Assembly: GCA_905147135.1 (NCBI GenBank)
Contig: LR990050.1
Span: 4,042,501-4,106,500 of the forward strand
Direction: 5' to 3'
DNA: 64,000 nt
Source of the DNA: Blastobasis lacticolella
Taxonomy: Eukaryota > Arthropoda > Insecta > Lepidoptera > Blastobasidae
A program made the translations under genes and the position numbers. The notes beneath the pieces were generated by a model. That model was not told the origin of the DNA. It did not search any database and worked only from the letters and a program-made list of their open reading frames with translations. Each line of letters starts with the position of its first letter. The stretch's first letter is position 1. Positions 45,790 to 57,930 of this stretch are shown piece after piece.

Positions 45790-47080
45790 GTAAGAAATAC
45801 CAAGACAGACTATCTAGACATGTCAACGAGTTGGCATATAATTTAAAAGGCATGGTAAGTGTCCACCATCAGCGCCTGAGAAGAAATACCCGGAGACATA
45901 GTATATCGGAGAGATTCTAAATACATAAAGAAGCTGAAGAAGAAAGAGGTCATTGGATTCTCTGACTGAAATAGAAAAGAAAAGAGAGACACCATTTAAA
46001 ACCAGAGAAGAGGCTTATTGTTGATACAACAGATTGCCATGTAACAATTAGGGAAAGAAAAAAAACTGGTACGTGTATCGTAACGTATCGTTGAGTCATG
46101 AGACTCCGGTGAATATTCTTAAGTAGACTAAATACGGATACTTAATTATGGAAAATCGACACCGCTGCCTATGGACAACAACACATCAGGGGCGCGATTA
46201 ATACGTTGCCCATCTCTAACGAGGTCTAATAACAAATGGATTGGAAAGTTAGATACCTTCATTGGCAATTTCTTTTTGCTCTGTGCCCAATAAGTTTAGC
46301 ACCGTATCCGCTCCCCAGGCTGCTGGACAGCGCGGTGACTACGCGGGCGCTGCGCGTTTGTTTACAAAAGATAAAAGAAGATTTCTGTCATTACTATAAA
46401 AACAAAATTGCCGAAAAGGAACAAATGTTGTAAAAATCATGTAAGTCTGTATGGGCTCTTGTTGAATAAATTGATAATTTCGGCGAAACGTTGGTTTAGT
46501 AACTTAGTTTGAAAGATGATTCTACACGCGTAGACACGTGATAAACCCCCTCATTCGACGCTCACTGAAAAAGGTATTTACTCTAACCTATTTCTGGTTT
46601 AGTTAAAAACTAAAATAGCTAACCAAAATCCGCGCAAAAAACAGCACCGCAGCTATTGTCGGACGATCGTAAAACCTAAACTCTGCCGCAACTAGACCAA
46701 ATGTTCTGAAACTAATTCTTGAATACAAGCCAAGTCTGGCCACTATTTCAGCTGACCTTACATAGGGTGTCCCAATTTCAGATGTTGGAAACTTGCATCT
46801 GCAACGTCGAGGAAATAAACGCCATTAATCCAGCGGCTAACTTGTGGATAATTTTATACACCCTCTAACTTAAAACTAGATTGGACTACGCTCGGAGTTC
46901 GAGTGGGGCTAACTTCAACGAAAATGTCGTTGAATAGTAAGCATTGCAGTTTTAGATATACCTACTTGTTCTAAGTGAGGAAAACTAAATGAAAAATAGT
47001 TTAATGATTAGGCTTTGGGGAACCGTGGCTTTGGCAGTTTAGGGCCATTTGCCTTTTTGCTGCCAGAGTAACGTGTTATA
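45790..47080. other. Unassigned stretch
   Basis: No gene supported. 46160-46210 (GCCTATGGACAACAACACAT ... AATACGTTGCCC) may be a worn family D LINE fragment; 46785-46850 resembles 9360-9430. Confidence 0.4.
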
Positions 47081-47082
47081 GA

Positions 47083-47193
47083 GGTGTGGAACGCATTGGC
47101 GATACCCTCGGTGTTGCTAATGTCTATAGGCAGTGGTGACCACTTTCCATCAGGTGGCCCGCTTGCCTGTTTGCCTACCGTATGAGATAAAAA
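47083..47193 (-). mobile_element. LINE 3' UTR-type fragment (family D)
   Basis: GGAACGCATTGGCGATACCC ... GTGTTGCTAATGTCTATAGG ... CATCAGGTGGCCCGCTTGCC in plus orientation; reverse complement of 54105-54305. Confidence 0.65.
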
Positions 47194-47634
47194 AAAAGTC
47201 AAGTCAAGTGTGAAGAGTCCGCCTGGGTAGGTACCACCTTATCTATTTCTGGCGACAAGCAGCAATGCTTGCATTGTAGGGTTCTGGTGGAGCGAACCGT
47301 TTTTTATTTTAGGTTCCAGTTTGAAAGTTAAGGTGGTCAGCGCTATTACAGACATCAGGCATTTCATTTTAATCTTAATAGGGAACGCGCCTGCGGATCT
47401 GCATTTCGTTGCCTGCAACTTAAATTATGAACGCTTCATCCTTAAATCATGCATCTTCCAGCTATCCGTATGAGCCGCTTTGGTTCAATGTTTATTGTAT
47501 GGAATGGAACACGTTGCCTATGAGTGTGTTCCTTGATTACTATACTATACTATCTGGACACTTACAAGGTTGATAAGCTGTTCTTAGATAGCCATGCCCC
47601 ATCTTCTGTCGCATCGACACTTACTACCAAGTGT

Positions 47635-47915
47635 CATCATCAAAGCCCGTAACGGTCCACTGCAGGACTTAGGGCCTCTCCCACGAAAGGGGAGGTTATT
47701 GCCATAATCTCCACGCTTGGCAGGCGGGTTGGAGATCGCAGTATTTAAATATAACAATGGAAAATGCTGCTGCCCATTTTCCAGACTACGGAGACTCTTG
47801 ATCTTTTGCCTCGAAAACATTAGTCGCCTTGTACGACACCCATGAGTGTAAGAGGTTGGTGCTATTCTACTCTGCCGGATACCACACGGCCAACTCTGCC
47901 GGATACTACACGGCC
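47635..47915 (-). mobile_element. Repeat 3, with a partly duplicated 5' end
   Basis: Full unit on the minus strand (3' end CCCGTAACGGTCCACTGCAG in plus orientation, 5' end GCCGGATACCACACGGCC at 47874-47891). A second copy of the 5' tip (ACTCTGCCGGATACTACACG) follows immediately at 47894-47915. Confidence 0.75.
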
Positions 47916-48868
47916 AATTACCTGGATAGTCTATAAAAAAAATATTGCGTGAATCTTAGATGTTATGGGAGATAGTTACCGCTAACCATCACCTGTCGCT
48001 GTTTGTTGCTGCGCAGAATAAAATAAAATTCAAATTTCTGGCCAACGAATAAATACTGTTAGGTAAATCTAATAGGTAAGTATACGTCCCACAGCTATAT
48101 TTTGTATGGGTTGTATTAGAAAATGATGTTTGAGATGTTGGCACAGAGCAATTAGACGGTAGGGGCAAAAAATCCATGTCAGTCGCCGGTAGCCGCTATT
48201 AACTACCATCAATCATCCTTGTTGTTGCCGGGAAGCACCTAAGGCGATTTTTTATATTATTTTTCACTACCCCCACCAATTTGCCATTGTTGATCTGTTC
48301 TTGCCTTTTTCAAATACCTACTCGTTCGCTATAATCTCAATATTTAACATCACTGATCTGAAAATTTTATTGGCCCTATTTTTTAATCGCTCGCCTCGAT
48401 TTGAACGGTTTTTAATTTTGATTTTCGGCATGAAATAGAGCTCTTTGTCCTTGTTTAACATCATTAATTTTATGGCTAAATCTATCTGTAAAATAAATAA
48501 ATCTGTTGATTCACGTAGATCAGCAACATTGCATATATGAGGCATTTTAATTTTAGTCCTTACAGTGACAACGCACCTGAGGTTCTGGATTTTTGTTGCC
48601 TGCAATCCAAATGCAATGCAATACCATCAGTTTGGTCGGCTTTCTCTGCGTAGCATGAAAAAAATATGTTTGTGAAAGTATAATATTTAGTCCATTCGAT
48701 GGAAAAGGGTAGCTGCTCATAACAACGGCGAATTAAGTGCCATAGGCAGAATATATAAAAATAATAGCAGCAAGCTCTCAGTAATACCGAAATAAAATTT
48801 GGATCGGTTTCCCAGATTTCTGAATTGATATGCTGCAAAGAACTCGACGCGTGTATTTTGATACAACG

Positions 48869-48960
48869 TAGGTACAGATATTTCAACTCAGTTGTGCGCG
48901 CGGCCCTATGTGTGGGTAAACCTTGTACATATACAGTGACTTTGTGTGCGTGACAAGAGG
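48869..48960 (+). repeat. Left arm of an outer inverted repeat around a Tc1-like element
   Basis: TAGGTACAGATATTTCAACT then CAGTTGTGCGCGCGGCCCTA and CTTGTACATATACAG. The right arm (50560-50699) carries the reverse complement with scattered differences. The G+C-rich core GTTGTGCGCGCGGC is identical. Confidence 0.75.
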
Positions 48961-48962
48961 TA

Positions 48963-50557
48963 CAGTCGGGTACAAAATACAAATACAGTTATTTAAACAA
49001 ATTTGAAACAAAAAGGAATATCTCGGTTTTTAAGGTCTTTGTAACTTGTTGTGTTTGATAATATGCGGGTTCTTTAAAAAAAACAATAATTTGTTAATTT
49101 AATGTTTATGTATTGAACATATTATTCTGAATCGCTATTTGAAAAATTAAATGATTAATTTTCGGATTCGCTGCTGTCACAAAGGTTAATTATGAATTCT
49201 GCCTCCAAGTCAAAGTGTCGATAGTATTCTTCTTCTTTCTTTTGTACATGTCGACAAGTATTACCCCACATTCCTTCATCAATTTGACTTAAACGTTCAT
49301 TTATTAGTTTCATTATTCCCGTCACATTTTGGTCGACATTACGCAAAGCAATTTAAAAAAATTATATTTTTTAAAATTCCCCACACATTTTCTATGGGGT
49401 TTAGTTCAGGATGATATGGTGGCAGTCGAAGAACTTTTATGCCATATGGCTGAAGTATGTCATCAATCTTATAACAAATATAGTTTTCTTTATTGTTTTT
49501 AATCAAATCATACAGTTAAATTTTTTTCATATCTAAATTAAAAGCTATATTTTTTTCAGTCAGCCATCTCTGCATTTCAATTTTTTTGGAATTAGAATTT
49601 GGAGCTCTGTCATTTTAAACATTATGGTATGAGGCATTATCAAGCACAACCACAGAGTTAGGTGGAAGATTCGGTATTAGACGTTCTTTTAGCCACTTTT
49701 CATAGTTTTCTGCATTCATGTTAGAGTGGTAATCACCGGAAACACTATTTGCTTTGTATGTCAATAGTGCGTTAGGTACGAAACCTTGTTCTGAACCAGC
49801 ATGCACAATAATAATTCTTTGTCCTTTCGACAGGTTTCTCTTTAGAGGTGGTCCATCTTTATTACCCCATCCTTTGTTTTGCACATGATTAGTTAAGATA
49901 TAGCTCTCACCTGTATATACGATACACCGATTTTCTTGACGGTATCTGAGTAAGTTTTTCAGGTAAGAAAATCTTAGTTTTTGGATGTCATGCCGCTCTA
50001 TGATAACACGTCTGTTATCCACAGTTTTTCGCCATTTGTATCCCAACTTTAACAAAGCTGTACGCAGAGTCGAAATACTTCCATCATAATTAAATTTCTC
50101 TTGAAATATTCTTTTCAACTTTAGCAATGTAGGTAACTCGTGATGTTCTAAATGGTAATTTTGAATAGTTGAACGTATAACATCAACGTTAAAGTTGTCT
50201 AATTCTAACTTCTTCGAACGTTTTTTGCGGTCTTTATGCGGAGATTTAAATTTAGAGTCAGATTCTTTTCCTTCAGCTAATATATTAGTTATTGTTCTCT
50301 CTGATATTGGTGTACTGCCATTGGTGTTCTTTTCCGTACGCTGTTTAAATGTTCACTTCATTTCGATATTAAAATTGGACTTGCACTGCAAACTGGATCA
50401 CTTACTAGTTGCAATATATCTCTCGTATCTTTTTTCAGAAATTCGTATACCTTAGCAATGGTTTCTTCTTTTATATCTAAATTCAAAATAAACAAATATT
50501 TACCTGACTCCTTAAACATTTTCTTCGTCAAGAACTAGACATTTTTGTTAACGACTG
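48963..50557 (-). mobile_element. Tc1/mariner-superfamily transposon, 1,595 bp
   Basis: Bounded by TA at 48961-48962 and 50558-50559. The ends CAGTCGGGTACAAAATAC and, reversed, CAGTCGTTAACAAAAATG are inverted copies. TA duplication, CAGT-starting termini and length fit the Tc1/mariner (IS630) superfamily. It carries one dead transposase gene (49155-50519). It lies inside a longer inverted repeat; either that is a separate palindromic host element or this copy has composite long termini. Confidence 0.75.
49155..50519 (-). pseudogene. IS630/Tc1-type DDE transposase, dead
   Basis: The N-terminal part reads MFKESGKYLF and SERTITNILAEGKES, followed by a basic KDRKKRSKK and LELDNFNVDVIR: the helix-turn-helix region of insect IS630-like transposases. 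The longest intact piece (49615-50127) holds LGYKWRKTVDNRRVIIERHD, a first catalytic box reading IVYTGESYI where relatives have an Asp before the Glu, GFVPNALLTY, and VVVLDNASYHN (second Asp). A TAA follows; beyond it come another stop, then HPELNPIENVWGILKN (third acidic residue) and a frameshifted C-terminus with CDSSESEN at its end. Loss of the first Asp, stops near residue 171 and later, and frameshifts make it inactive. Confidence 0.85.
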
Positions 50558-50559
50558 TA

Positions 50560-50699
50560 CCCGTAAAAAAAAACGATAAGAACACGTCTTGCTCGGACGA
50601 CGACTGCCGCGTCACTGCCACATAAATGAAAGCTGTATATTTACAAGCGCACGCACACATAGCGCCGCGCGCACAACTGAGTTGAACTATCTATACCTA
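50560..50699 (-). repeat. Right arm of the outer inverted repeat
   Basis: ATATTTACAAGCGCACGCAC, CGCCGCGCGCACAACTGAGT and CTATCTATACCTA. Pairs with 48869-48960; the inner part contains extra sequence (about 50565-50620) absent from the left arm. Confidence 0.75.
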
Positions 50700-50989
50700 T
50701 ATGTACAGAATGTAAGAGATATCTGTATGGACGACGTCAAAAGAACTAATTATCCACAGTAAAAAAATATATAAACAGTCGCTACTTGTGAAATTAATCA
50801 AAACGAACGTTTAAAATTAAAAAGCAATTTCTATTACAAACCATTGATTTTCTCTAGTGGCAATTTAATTTTCTTTGAGCACGATAAAATTACCCTAAAT
50901 CTTAACAATGTATTCCCGGATTCTTTTTGTGGAATTCTAAGAATTTCAAATTTCTCAATTTATTACAATTATAGCCAGATATACAATAC

Positions 50990-51130
50990 TAGCCAGGCAT
51001 TTAACCGCCATCTCACCTGGTGGTGAGTGACGATGGGGCCGAAGATGGAGTATGACTGCCTAGGATCAGCCTATTCACTCTAGCCTTGAAGGCGTTCAGA
51101 TTATAATGATCATAGAACACACTCGCAGGC
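50990..51130 (-). mobile_element. LINE 3' fragment related to 2170-2475
   Basis: CTAGCCAGGCATTTAACCGC, CTCACCTGGTGGTGAGTGAC, GGATCAGCCTATTCACTCTA and GAACACACTCGCAGG are shared with 2200-2340. End of a CR1/Jockey-like ORF2 plus 3' UTR, minus strand. Confidence 0.65.
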
Positions 51131-51505
51131 CACGTGTTTCAATATTTATCCGTACGCATCCAAACCGGCTCGTGCCGAACTCGCGCTCACCGGGATCTGT
51201 AAACTGTATAGCAATGACTACAGCTATGAAGATGATTGTCATTATTATACTGTTAAAAATATCATACATAATTGATGATACCTTTTTCCCGTAGGGGTAG
51301 GCAGACACTACATTGTTCCACTTGCAACAGTCCTGACAAATATCTCGCTTACTCTAAATTCATCAACCTTTTCATGCATGCTCGAATTAGCAGAACGATG
51401 GCCTGGACCTTACTTTAAATTATTATCAATTTGACCGTGATATGTTTGTCCACTCCAAAAACTTCCATTCACACGTGACATTCCGGTCCGATCGTCCCAA
51501 GAACG

Positions 51506-51612
51506 TCATCATCATCATCATCTTGACGTTAATGTCCCGGTTGTGCTCTCGCGCACGAGGGCCCGGGGTCCGCCTTGACCATGATCCAGGATTTGGCAGG
51601 TCAGGTAATTTC
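51506..51612 (-). mobile_element. SINE family 2, 3' end with (CAT)n
   Basis: CATCATCATCATCATCTTGA, GTTGTGCTCTCGCGCACGAG, CCTTGACCATGATCCAGGAT, TTGGCAGGTCAGGTAATT in plus orientation. A worn piece of the same 3' end is at 52290-52330. Confidence 0.75.
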
Positions 51613-51614
51613 CA

Positions 51615-53365
51615 AGTCCTTAGGTAAGTTTCTCAGTCCCAAGAAGAAGGCTTTAAAATTCGACCGATTTCTATATCAAGTCTAGGTCCAAAGTTAAATA
51701 TTATAGGTATTAGCGGTCACCCGGGAAATACACACAGCCTAAGTTCCATAGCCAATTCGATTAGTTGAGAACAAATAGGTAGCCAATAAAACCCAAGAAC
51801 TAGGTCAAAATAGTTCGACAAACAACCTTATACCAATACTTCAAAAGTCCATAAGAGGCTTTCTTCGGAACTTATAACAATACCGTTACAGTGTCTGGAT
51901 ACCTGGTCGCCTTTATAAAATGTACTTATGATTTTTTATTGTCTTTTATGCATGTATACTTTGTGGTTAGAGTATTTAATAACAGCTGTATATATTACCT
52001 ATGTTGATGAATAAATGAAATTGAAAATTGAAATTGGTTATTTTATTGAACGCTCAGATATTTAAGAGGTCATGTTGGACCATCGAAAAAAAATTTATGT
52101 GTTGGGCAATTATTAATTAAAAAACAAATAGTAGGTACCTAAATACGTACGCAAGATGTCGAGTTTTATTAATTGATTTTTGCAAGTGAATGAAATGTAT
52201 TGTTTCGTGATGTAGACGGAGATATAGGTAATTGAGTTTATCGCAAACAGGCCGACAGAGGGATATGTAGTGATGTAGTCATCGTCAGTTGTGTCCCCGC
52301 GCGGCACGCGAGGGCCCAGGGTCCGCCTAAAATGTAGTGATGTAGCGATAGGTTTATGATACTATTACTAGCGCCATATATCGGTGTGTAGCATTACTAC
52401 TTTGAGCTACTTAGCTCCTATGCTAACAATGATGGCAATACTAGAAAAGGACACAGGACTATCGATGGTGACTCTCGCTCGGCTCGGTTTTTGTCTTAGA
52501 AGCGCGCAGTCCCTTTTGGGTAGTAAGTGGTCCAAACCTAGGTGTTAACTTTATATTTGCTCGACCCGCCTGGCTTCGCGCGGGTTTTCTCATGGATACT
52601 CTATTACCTATTATAAAGCTTCCTCATGAATCAATTGGTCTATTGGTAAAAACCGTGTGAGTCCGTTCAGTAGTTTTTGAGTTTATCGCAAACAGACAGA
52701 CAGACGTGGTATGGGACTTGTTTTATAATATATAGTGAAATACTTTCAAAAATAATACAAACATTTTAATGAACTGAAAGTTGTGCTTCTGGCAACTGTT
52801 AGTTCATTAAAATGTTAAAGCAAACATTGAGGTAGAAAATGTCACGGCAATGTAAATAACTTTAATCGAGACTGAAACGGGCCTGGTGTTGTTTGTGCTT
52901 TGTTGTAGTTCGCTAATTAACAAGGTATACTATCTTCGCTATTATTTTGTTCGCTACTACGCTCAATACGTTGAGTCTCTTGTCTAAGATAATTGTGAAC
53001 TAGTCGATGACTATATAGTACTCACTTTAGGTTGTGGATGCAATTTGTTAAAATTTTTATTTAAAGATCTGTGCCGCTCCATCCTGTTACAGTTTTATAT
53101 AGCCACCTATAAACGAGCGAAGTTACCTACGCTTCAAACCCTTCTTTGACCCTGACCAATTTGTAACTATAGTTACCAAGGGAGGCCCCTTGATAGAGGG
53201 AAAGAGCACTATCACATCCATCGACTGCGCAAAATATTTTACAAAATGATTGCATGTTTACTTTTATGTTCGATCCGCACTCATTATAATATGATGAACA
53301 TCGTGGCACCGAATAAAGTGCTGTATGTGAAAGTGTCTATGATGGATTTTCTTGATGCTTCAAGG
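51615..53365. other. Mostly unassigned
   Basis: No gene. 51900-52035 looks like a LINE 3' end (TTGATGAATAAATGAAATTG then AAAATTGAAATTGG). 52560-52740 contains a GGCTTCGCGCGGGTTTTC block and ACAGACAGACAGACG-like sequence of a common dispersed repeat (family G). 52759-52817 is a 16-bp hairpin, AACATTTTAATGAACT and its complement. Confidence 0.4.
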
Positions 53366-53369
53366 CCAC

Positions 53370-53477
53370 GTCCTATCACGCATGTGGGCCTGGGGTCCGC
53401 CAATTTATAATGATCCAGGGTTTAGCAGATCAGGTAATTACAGTGGAGCGACTGTCATCTGATCTCCATGACCCGTG
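53370..53477 (-). mobile_element. SINE family 2, 3' half
   Basis: GGGCCTGGGGTCCGCCAATT ... ATGATCCAGGGTTTAGCAGA ... GGTAATTACAGTGGAGCGAC in plus orientation. Confidence 0.7.
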
Positions 53478-54104
53478 CGCGTTTGCGTATGCGTGTGCCT
53501 GATATTTTCAAGTTATATTTCTAATTATTTTTTCCGTATTCTCATAATCAATATCCAGCAGCCAGCTTGTCAAAATCTTCCTACATTCTGCATTACTCAA
53601 AGGATAATTTGTAAAATTTGGTAATAAACAAAGCTTCCCAAAAAGTATTCAGTACGCTGGACAGTTTATCGGTACAGATGGACAAAGGTAGAAAATGTAC
53701 ACGAAGTAGGAAGATTGATTGGATCGTAAAGAGTCAGCGAATGCTTCCGCAGAGTTAGCTGAAGTATGAAGAGTTGACGAATGGAAAGAACCTTACATAG
53801 TATATAAAGTTTGGAACTATGAAACCGATACGGAAGTTGCCAACCAACTTTCAGAAGCGCTCTCTGAGCACACTCAAGTTTTAATAAATATATAATGTCC
53901 TCTCAATGAAAAACGTGTACATCAAATGACGAAATTTACGAAATTATATGTAGCGAATTATAACTGGTATCGACCATAGTATTGTATCGTGATTGTATCT
54001 TGGACTTCCGGTTCGGCATATGTCAAGTAAAGAGTGAAGTTACGCGGTCAGCAATGTTTTGTAAAAATGGTGTGCAAAATCTTGATGAATCAATATTTAT
54101 GTTT

Positions 54105-54305
54105 TTTTTTATGTTATTTGGCAGACAAACAGGCAAGCGGGCCACCCGATGGAAAGTGGCCACCGCCGCCTATGGACATCAGCAACACCAGGGGAGTCAC
54201 CAATGCGTTGCTCGCCTCTGAAGAGACCTCTAATATACCTCTTGAACGATCCCATGTCATAGTCCAAAGGAAACACTATGGCTGGGAGCTCATTCAACAT
54301 CTTGT
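54105..54305 (+). mobile_element. LINE 3' UTR (family D), longest copy
   Basis: CAGACAAACAGGCAAGCGGG, CCACCCGATGGAAAGTGGCC, CATCAGCAACACCAGGGGAG, AATGCGTTGCTCGCC, then GGAAACACTATGGCTGGGAG. The three overlapping open frames here are chance translations of the repeat. Confidence 0.7.
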
Positions 54306-54309
54306 TTAA

Positions 54310-56820
54310 TCTCGCAGTGCAAATAACTACATAAATTGCTACTGAAATCTGTACAAACCCAGAGATTGAACGAAGAACAGTGATTTATAATTTTGTGCAT
54401 TATACTTTGTCAAATTTAGGATGATAATTTTGACAGTTCACAGTAGGGATGGGGTACTGTAAAATCGTTATTCGATTATCGATTATCATTCTCATAAATT
54501 AGAATCAAAAGTTGAATGGTTATGCTGTATGTATTATACAAAACAAATCATTATTTTCTTTGAATTAATAATTTATTTATACATTGAAAACCCTTCCACA
54601 TTGATGATTTCGACACATGCGTATTTTTATCGGTCAGGCAGCCTATTCCTTAGAATACGCGCGAGTCAATATAATTGTTGTGAAAGGTCTTTTAGGGTGA
54701 AATACAAACAAGGAATAAGAATTTAGTAACAAAAAATTATATAAATACCTACCTAAATTTTAAATCTAAATGTTCGATTACTTTATTTTAAAACCGATTT
54801 TCGATAGTCTGTTGTTATTCGTTATTTGTGGCACTTCACTAAAGGGGCGGCACCTGTCTATGAAGTACGACATTATCCTTAGTACATTTTACTTAGTTCA
54901 TTATTTGTTGTTGCTCAGCCACAATAATCTATAGGTCTGAGTATCCAAAAATATTAATAGGAATAATGGAGAATATGGAGATGTAACTTAAATTGCGATA
55001 TAAGTAAAGCTAAATTATCAGAACGTGTATCTAGTAGAAATAAGTAATGTTAAGGAAGTAGTATAAACATAATTATAGATTAGTAAAGGTAAGCGGAGAA
55101 ACCACATTCAAATCAATCACGAAAAGCAGAAAAAAGATGATTACATTTCCAAAGACATCGATTAAATTCGATGGTAGTTTATAGCATGGCCGGTAGGGGT
55201 TTTAGCCGGTAAAATTTCGACACTATCTGGGTCGTTCCTTCCCAGGTGTCGATGCGGATTTCCTCTACCTGCCAAAACAAATATTAAAGAAAAAAAATAT
55301 GGTATCTTGTGAGTATCGCAATGGAAGATGAACCTTAGAAAAGACGCGGACGGTCTGATACTGACGTCACCGTCAGTAATATCGTTGTCTCACTCAATTG
55401 TCTTGTCTTTCTCTATTGAAATACACCATACATTCATTTACAGTATATATGTTTTTATATGTATTTATTTATTTAATAGTTTATTGCACACAAAAATGGT
55501 AACAAAGATATGGCAAATATATACCTACATGACACAAAAGGCACTACTTATTTCTAAAAAGAAATTTCTTCCAGCAGGCCTACTTATACTAAATAATAAT
55601 TAAAAAATCTCCAGTGATAACTCGATAATCGATATCTGATACAATCATGAAATAAAAAAGTAACAAATACGCCGCCATACTGGCCGGTAGCAATGAAAAA
55701 GAAAAAAAAGAAATCCTTTAAAAATATTCCAGTCCGGATCGAGTTATCTGACGATCACGGGAGTAATTTAAAACCCAATCAGTGCGAAATAAATGCTATA
55801 AATAAAATGGCGGACTCTCGGGTGTTGGAAGAGAGGAAAATATATATTTTCCCTGCGCCATGAATCGCCGACAGCTATAACATTATAGTAGCAGCTTTGT
55901 GTCGATAAAATTAAATACTAAGCCGTGTGATTTGAAATTGAAATAAATTGTTCATTTATAATAAAACATTCATTCATTCAGATATTAGCCAAGTAAAAAA
56001 CGCTGTAAGTAAGCTGTTATTCGTTGCATAACTAGCTTTTGCCCGCGACTTTGTCCGCATGGAAATAACTTAAAGGGCATTTTATCTTCTTCCCGATCGA
56101 CCATTTTAAATGACCTCTCTAATGTATGAGAGCTAGTACAACGGAGAGGTCAAGCTATTACTCTGAGTTTACCCAACCTAATTAGATAAAACATACATAC
56201 TACCAACCCATGAAAATCCCATCAAAGTCCATTTCGCGCCATTTCCATATCTCTTATAGTTTAGCTGGTCTGTTATGGTTCTCTGTCTGGTGTTCCAGTT
56301 TAAAAAATTAAATATGTTGCCCAGGCTTAATAGCCACACAACAGCAAAAAGTTTCATTCAAATACGTCTAGTAGTTCCGGAGATTAGCGTGTACAAACTG
56401 ACAAATATACAATCAAAGATTTAAAAAAAATCTCATTCTATTAACTCAATTCTCGCCCTAAATTATTTTTTTATATATACATTAAATGTACAGACAGATA
56501 TAGATATAAAAATGTTAAAGAAACAAATTACTTTTAACCTACAACAAGTTTTTGCGCAGATTGGTTCACAATATGTACAATAAGTTTAATACTAAAATGG
56601 TGATTATGCAAATCGGTATCACCGATTATGATAATAGCTTGATTCATGGATGCAGTTATTTCCATGCATGCGATTGCTCCAATAACGGTTCACTGTCAAA
56701 ATACCGATAAATTGCGAAGCTTTATGGGACATGCAAATAAAAAATATTTCGTGCCAATATTTTTTTTTCACCACTGGACAACCTGGATATGTTACGTTAC
56801 AACGGAGACGTTGAGTGGAT
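54310..56820. other. Mostly unassigned; LINE tail at 55440-55590
   Basis: No gene. 55440-55590 on the minus strand (CTGGAAGAAATTTCTTTTTA ... TTTTGTGTGCAATAAACTAT) has the form of a LINE 3' end. 56035-56075 (AGCTTTTGCCCGCGACTTTG) belongs to dispersed family G. Confidence 0.4.
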
Positions 56821-56824
56821 AGCA

Positions 56825-56915
56825 TCTGTCATCATCATCATCATTAACATCAACCTCATCACCATCATCATGGACTGCGAGCCATTGCTGGAAGTAGGCC
56901 CCCCAAAACACCCAT
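56825..56915 (-). mobile_element. RTE-like LINE 3' terminus with (ATG)n tail
   Basis: In plus orientation CATCATCATCATTAACATCA, ACCATCATCATGGACTGCGA and CCATTGCTGGAAGTAGGCCC. Reversed, this resembles the CAGCAATGGACTGC...ATGATGATG ends of RTE elements. Confidence 0.5.
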
Positions 56916-57774
56916 ATTCAGAAACGTTACTTTGAGTCTCACAGTGAGCGGGAACGGTTCCAACTGACAACGCTTGAGCGGCCTTCGGCACAGAAAAGAC
57001 ATTGGACATAGAACATAGGTGGAGCCTCGACCTACAGAGTACACTGTCACTCTAGCACAACTTAAAAGAAAGAACTCAATTACAAAAAGATAGAACATTA
57101 GCTGACCAAGGCCACCAAATAAGATATTAGCAGTGGTTATGGAGGAGTATTTGAAAACTTATAGCCGTCCCTTTTGCACGCGCTATAAACACCATTAAAA
57201 AGGGGAAAAAATAGAAATTGTGAATTCAGCTGTGAGTAGGCTCCATCTATGCTATATGTCCAATATCTTTTGCAATATGAGTCCGTCCAAATGAACAAAC
57301 TTGACTATTCATAGATCCGTATTGAACGCAGCGCCTTCATTTAGTAAATAACTGCTTTTAAAATAAATGTAATTTACTTAGACAAGTATTATATCTAAAT
57401 AGTGATGTGAGGAAGGTCAGCAGTTTTTAAGCACCCAGTCACTGCTACTTTAGCCTAAATCGTCGCTAGTACAAGTAGCTAGGTAATTTTAATCTGCGAA
57501 GATCCATTAGAAAGTAAAGGTAGAAAGCTTAAGGATTCAGAGTTACGTCAACTTTCCCAATCTAATTCCGTCCCAATTAGTACAAAATAAATAACAAACA
57601 GAAGAAATAAGTTCGAAACGGGAGTTGGGATTGTAAATTAAACCTACGCGAAATCAGGTAAATGGTTTTATAGGTACTAATTTTCCTTGATCTTTTAATA
57701 TAGAAGACCTTTGAATTGAGAGGTTGAATTGGACTAGCTTTAGTCTGCCCCACTGAGCAACTTGCTCCAAGGAA

Positions 57775-57930
57775 TGTTACTCCTTCACGCAAAAACTACT
57801 AAACAGATTTTGACGAAACTTGAGAGCAATATAGCTTAAAGCCAAAAACAGCACACAGGCTCTTATTTATCGCGAAATGCAATGTGGTTCCCGCAGGAAC
57901 ATTATAACTGAATTTTACGCGGAAAGCTAG
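57775..57930 (+). repeat. Dispersed repeat family E
   Basis: TGTTACTCCTTCACGCAAAA, GCAATGTGGTTCCCGCAGGA and TGAATTTTACGCGGAAAGCT, in the same order as 14685-14875. Confidence 0.6.

Noticed and set aside
48560..48982. 140-codon minus-strand frame
   Set aside because: It covers the left end of the Tc1-like element and its outer inverted repeat, with no recognisable motif; chance translation of repeat DNA.
49615..50127. Intact transposase gene
   Set aside because: The first catalytic Asp is replaced by Gly (YTGES), and stops and frameshifts lie on both sides, so it is a remnant.
56826..56870. CRISPR-like short repeats (CATCATC)
   Set aside because: Trinucleotide microsatellite at a LINE 3' end; no spacers or regular repeat length, and the genome is eukaryotic.
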